In this document: positions 7,322-10,266 of the stretch, one piece after another
How the letters are laid out: the number at the start of each line of letters is the position of its first letter
Numbering within the stretch: position 1 is the first letter of the stretch
Position numbers and translations under genes: made by a program
The notes under the pieces: model-generated
The model's database searches: none
Told to the model about the DNA's origin: nothing
Seen by the model: only the letters and a program-made list of their open reading frames with translations
From: Gonapodya sp. JEL0774
Lineage: Eukaryota; Monoblepharomycota; Monoblepharidomycetes; Monoblepharidales; Gonapodyaceae
Assembly: GCA_027604505.1 (NCBI GenBank)
Contig: JADIIX010000351.1
Coordinates: 1,741-12,006, forward strand
Reading direction: 5' to 3'
DNA length: 10,266 bases

Positions 7322-7751
7322 AATGTCACTACGAAGCGGAAGGACAGAGGAGAAAATGGCGCACGGACAAACCCTAATATATTTGGGGGCATAAGAGTAT
7401 TTCGATACCGCTCTTGATGATGTTTTGTGAGAGATTACCAAACACAAGAATAGAGTAATCCCGTAATTCGCTTTGCGGACAAACAACATTTTGCGTGCTT
7501 GTCCCGTGGCTTGCATGGGGCTGATGTGCCTTAGTTTCAAAAAATTACAGGCGGGAAACATCGCCATCAAAGTGAAGGTTGATTGGAAAGTTTTCCTTTG
7601 TTGCAGCAAAGTGAAAATCGTTCGTGGAACAGATTTTCGTTCAAACGGGTAATTTATATTGAACTCAGCATGCTTGAGCGGATAGCACGGTTGAAACGGT
7701 TCTCACTTAACTCCAGCTCATTAACAACTTTGCTCATAAGCTGCCACATCC
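7322..7751 (+). other. Intergenic region between the two zinc-finger paralogues
   Basis: This 430-bp spacer presumably contains the 3' end of copy 1 and the promoter and leader of copy 2. No RNA gene, repeat or strong open frame is supported. An AT-rich element (CTAATATATTTG) around 7374-7385 could serve as a 3'-end signal, but no canonical AATAAA is seen. An in-frame TAA at 7737-7739 lies just before the next ATG. Confidence 0.4.
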
Positions 7752-9093
7752 ATGTTTGCAAACCACCCCTATCCACCTGCTGCTCCCCAATCACACTCAA
7801 TGCCCATCGTTGACATTCCAACTGCTTCTCTCTCCCCGCCGATTCTCCCCCCCACCTTCCCCGGGTCGCAAGTTCCAAACGGTGCACTAAGCTCATCGCA
7901 ATCGAAAAACGCATCATTACCCCGTCTGCCACGCCTCCCAGAACTAGATATTGATATCAAACAAGACGGATACTTGGCGTGGACAAGTCCACCTCTCGAC
8001 TGGCGAGATATGGGGCCTCAAAAGGTCCACCTCAGCAATGACATTAGCGTACTTCTTCACCCAATTTCCTCAATGCCGATGGACACTCGCTCTAGAAAAG
8101 GAAATGGTGGAACAGTCCTAGAAGCTTTAAACTCGTCATCATCTGATGGGAGGGGACCGCCAGCACTCAATAATGGTGCTTTCAGGGTTCGACCCATCCG
8201 CGGGGGGCGGCTAGTAATAGTGGACGAGAACGATCGCGAGTTACGGATGGATGTGAATGGTAAATATTATCTTCATGGACAAGTGGCAGACGATGCGGAG
8301 TCTAGTGGTGAAAGCGAGCTGGAAACAAAGTTGGTGTTGAAGCGCAGATCGAGTGCAAGGAGTTTTCCGGACGGAAAGGAAGAAAAGAAACGGTGCGTAG
8401 CAATGTACCGATTTATTTTTTCCTGTGGAGTGGCGACCGATGCGTTCTCCAACATTGTCATCGTTTTCAACAAAGCAGACGAACCACCGCCCGATGCCCC
8501 ATAAACGGTTGCGACGAGGAACTTCCCATTTGCCGACCACAGTCTGTCTCTTGGGATGAACAATCAAATAAACTCTATGCCGCGGAGTTTGGCAAAGTTT
8601 TGGCGCGGGACGAGACGTGTCCGTTGGTGGAGCACTTGATTCGAGTGCACGTCAAGGGGAAGGCGCAGGAACGAAAGGCAGAAAAGTGAGTGCACTATCA
8701 CTCCGTGTCTTCCATTTATTTACATTTTAGAGTGATTGTTGACCTTTTTTGCAATCCCTTACGCTCTCAGCGGAGCCACATTGTGCAAGATATTTTACTG
8801 TCCATTCCAATCATGTGGACACCAGAGCGACCGCCTCTACAATGTTCAAACCCACTTGTACAGTGAAAAACATCACGGGCTCGTCAAGCACTACACATGT
8901 CATGTGAGTTTTGCAACGGCGAAATTTGTTGCCCATGCATCGAGGAAACTCATCACCACGGAACTACACACAGGCTTGCCAACTTCAAGGCGAGAGTGTA
9001 ACGCTCTCCACTGCAGCGATTGCGAAAAGTCATTTCCAGCTGCGACATAAAAGCAGAACGACTACCCCGTCCCCCACTGCGGATTTTGCATAG
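7752..9093 (+). CDS. Atypical three-module Cys/His zinc-binding protein (copy 2, tandem paralogue)
   Basis: Exons 7752-8392, 8479-8685, 8771-8903 and 8974-9093 keep frame across introns of 86, 85 and 70 bp (donors GTGCGT, GTGAGT, GTGAGT; all acceptors CAG), giving 366 residues. ATG 7752 is the first Met after an in-frame TAA at 7737. Residues 1-200 are Pro/Ser-rich and probably disordered, with a more ordered patch (GGRLVIVDENDRELRMDVNG), followed by an acidic stretch and a basic KRRSSARSF...KEEKKRR segment. Zinc modules: C220-x4-C225 with C261-x4-HL-x3-H271; C293-x4-C298-x11-H310-x6-H317; and C326-x2-C329-x17-H347-x4-H352, the last assembled across an intron. The tail is short. Shared spacing with the upstream gene, including HH-x2-VKH-[FY]-x-C-x2-C and HF-x2-[KR]H, marks it as a paralogue. 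Nuclear nucleic-acid binding is inferred; I do not recognise a named family. Confidence 0.8.
8904..8973 (+). other. 70-bp intron splitting the third zinc module of copy 2
   Basis: GTGAGT at 8904 to ACACAG at 8973, phase 0 on both sides. Splicing joins KHYTCH to ACQLQGES and so creates the C-x2-C pair of the third module. Without splicing, the frame gives a run lacking the matching His pair. The alternative acceptor CTGCAG (9011-9016) would give a frame with no zinc ligands. Confidence 0.7.
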
Positions 9094-9437
9094 ATTGTTC
9101 GGCAGGGACATTCACGAGTGTAAATCTTTGAACATATTGCAACCTATACGTGAATGTACTCCCCACAATAACACAGAAAAGCTAAAAGCTGCACTCGGAG
9201 CATGCGCGATGAGACTTCTTTGTGCATGAAAGATCGTTGTTCGTGTTGGGCTGGAAACCGAACTTCTCGACCAAAGCCCACGCCTACAGCCAACCGACAT
9301 CCATCCACCCCCCGACGACGGTCAGTGTTGGCATCTGCGAGTTTAATCGATTTTGTGGATTTGTGCGAGCGTGCTGACGGGAATTCTGACGGCTCCGTGG
9401 GCGTAAAACTTTGTTGGAATCGATTTAGTGAGCAGAA
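9094..9437 (+). promoter_or_regulatory. Promoter and 5' leader of the eL34 gene
   Basis: This 344-bp gap separates the stop of zinc-finger copy 2 from the eL34 start. It contains two copies of AATCGATTT (9345-9353 and 9418-9426, the second 12 bases before the ATG) and a doubled CTGACGG (about 9373-9391). These are candidate regulatory elements only; I know of no factor to assign. No TATA box is evident. Confidence 0.4.
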
Positions 9438-10254
9438 ATGGTTCAGCGGGTGACTTACCGGAGGCGCATGTCCTACAACACAAAGTCCAATGGAAAGAGG
9501 ATTTTGAAGACTCCTGGTGAGTGTGCGGTGCGGGGCCTGGTTTGCCGGCTGTCGTGGTATCATTTTCTGACCTGTTTCGTTGCCCAACTCTACTTGGAAT
9601 GGGATTGGAACGACGGCGATGGACGATGATGAACTCGCGGAACAGGTGGAAAGTTGACTATTCAGTACACCTCCAAGAGGGCGAGCGCGCCCTCCTGCGG
9701 TGACTGCGGGAAGGGTCTTCCTGGGGTGAGTTCCTACCGATGGACGTGTGGACCTTGACAGACGCAGCGCGGGACTGGTGGTGCTCGGGAACGAGAATCC
9801 GCTTCGGGAAGTGGTGGACTTCCTTCTGTCGGTTTGGAAATGATACTATGGGAGGTCGAAGCTTGCTCTACAGGGTTGGAATGTCTCACTACTGTACTCT
9901 CCGAGGATTCGACTTCTGTATTACTCTGTCGAGAACTTGCCAATCTGGAGTCTACTCTGCGTCGACCACGGTATAACTGTGCTCTCCGACAATCCCGACT
10001 TTGGACGTTTGATCGAGTCTTCATCGGAACGGCGTGGATGATGTGCAGGGCATGTGTTGTGTCTACGAGAAGCGACCGGTGCTCCCCTCTGATACTCTTA
10101 CAGACATTGGAGCCTGTTTCTCATTGTGGACCACCCTTGCAACCTGTCAGATCCCCGCCCTCCGACCCGTCCAGTACTCTCGTCTTTCGAAGCGCCAAAA
10201 GACCGTTACTCGCGCTTACGGTGGTTCGCGCTGCGCGAACTGTGTTCGGGACCG
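9438..10254 (+). CDS. RPL34: 60S ribosomal protein eL34 (L34e), 3' part off the window
   Basis: Three exons are visible: 9438-9516, 9646-9725 and 10151-10254. Introns of 129 and 425 bp have GTGAGT donors and CAG acceptors, and a third GTGAGT follows at 10255. Joined, they give 87 codons plus two bases. The start [18 protein letters not shown] is the hallmark eL34 N-terminus, followed by [15 protein letters not shown], the first Cys pair [32 protein letters not shown], and the second pair CANC in CANCVRDR. eL34 is a small basic protein of the large cytosolic ribosomal subunit, with a zinc-binding four-Cys site (CxxC...CxxC). Family members run to roughly 110-130 residues, so about the last third (the IRAFLIEEQK-type helix) lies outside the window. 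It appears intact and functional. The wording is closest to fungal versions, which is the main clue to the organism. Confidence 0.97.
9726..10150 (+). other. Intron 2 of eL34 (425 bp)
   Basis: The donor GTGAGT follows the phase-0 codon GGG, and the acceptor CTGTCAG ends at 10150 before ATC-CCC-GCC. It is the longest intron found in the window. Ribosomal protein introns often host snoRNAs, but I find no complete C/D pair. The best partial match is ATGATGT near 10038-10044 followed by CTGA near 10089, with a mismatched C box and no terminal stem. Confidence 0.8.
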
Positions 10255-10266
10255 GTGAGTTGTCGG

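Noticed and set aside
7369-7377. Telo-box-like AAACCCTAA
   Set aside because: A single copy in a 3' flanking region; it is not a telomeric array and there is no other support.
9002-9052. Alternative end of zinc-finger copy 2 reading SDCEKSFPAAT after a CTGCAG acceptor
   Set aside because: It looks like a C2H2 start, but splicing from the phase-0 donor at 8904 does not enter that frame. The acceptor at 8973 gives a full C-x2-C-x17-H-x4-H module matching the paralogue.
10030-10095. Possible C/D box snoRNA in eL34 intron 2
   Set aside because: The C box (ATGATGT) lacks the final A, and there is no terminal stem or clear internal C'/D' pair.

Overview
The window looks like nuclear DNA from an intron-rich, fairly GC-rich eukaryote, most likely a fungus. 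The strongest pointer is an unmistakable split gene for the cytosolic ribosomal protein eL34 at the right edge. Its exons carry fungal-like motifs ([32 protein letters not shown]). Introns are mostly 70-430 bp, start with GTGAGT, GTGGGT, GTGCGT or GTACGT and end in CAG or TAG. 5' leaders are CA/A-rich and microsatellites are common. The exact lineage (early-diverging fungus or basidiomycete) cannot be settled from this sequence.

Layout. (1) Minus strand, 62-2370 and continuing off the left edge: a metacaspase-like peptidase of clan CD, family C14. It has a long Ser/Pro-rich N-terminal region in one large exon, followed by the p20 catalytic core split over at least five exons. The catalytic His (SGH) and Cys (DTCHS) are both found once the introns are removed, and all phases agree. 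(2) 2371-3680: a divergent intergenic region between the minus-strand peptidase and a plus-strand gene. It holds one unexplained open minus-strand frame. (3) Plus strand, 3681-4559: probable N-terminal exons (Ala/Gly/Ser-rich, an Asp-Leu repeat, Thr/Gly-rich). They are either a small separate gene or, by phase-compatible splicing, the start of the next gene. (4) Plus strand, about 4958-7321: a multi-exon protein with a disordered N-terminus, a predicted coiled coil, three atypical Cys/His zinc-binding modules, a basic NLS-like patch and an acidic tail. (5) Plus strand, 7752-9093: a second protein with the same three-module zinc-binding region. The conserved ligand spacing makes it a diverged tandem paralogue of (4). 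(6) Plus strand, 9438 to the right edge: eL34, with three exons inside the window.

I see no operon-like relation among the genes. The peptidase is divergent from the zinc-finger pair, and eL34 is an unrelated housekeeping neighbour. The most interesting content is the tandem pair of long-loop zinc-finger proteins, which I cannot assign to a named family, and the divergent metacaspase with a large low-complexity prodomain. The introns of the peptidase gene are loaded with simple repeats, and two of them share a duplicated block.
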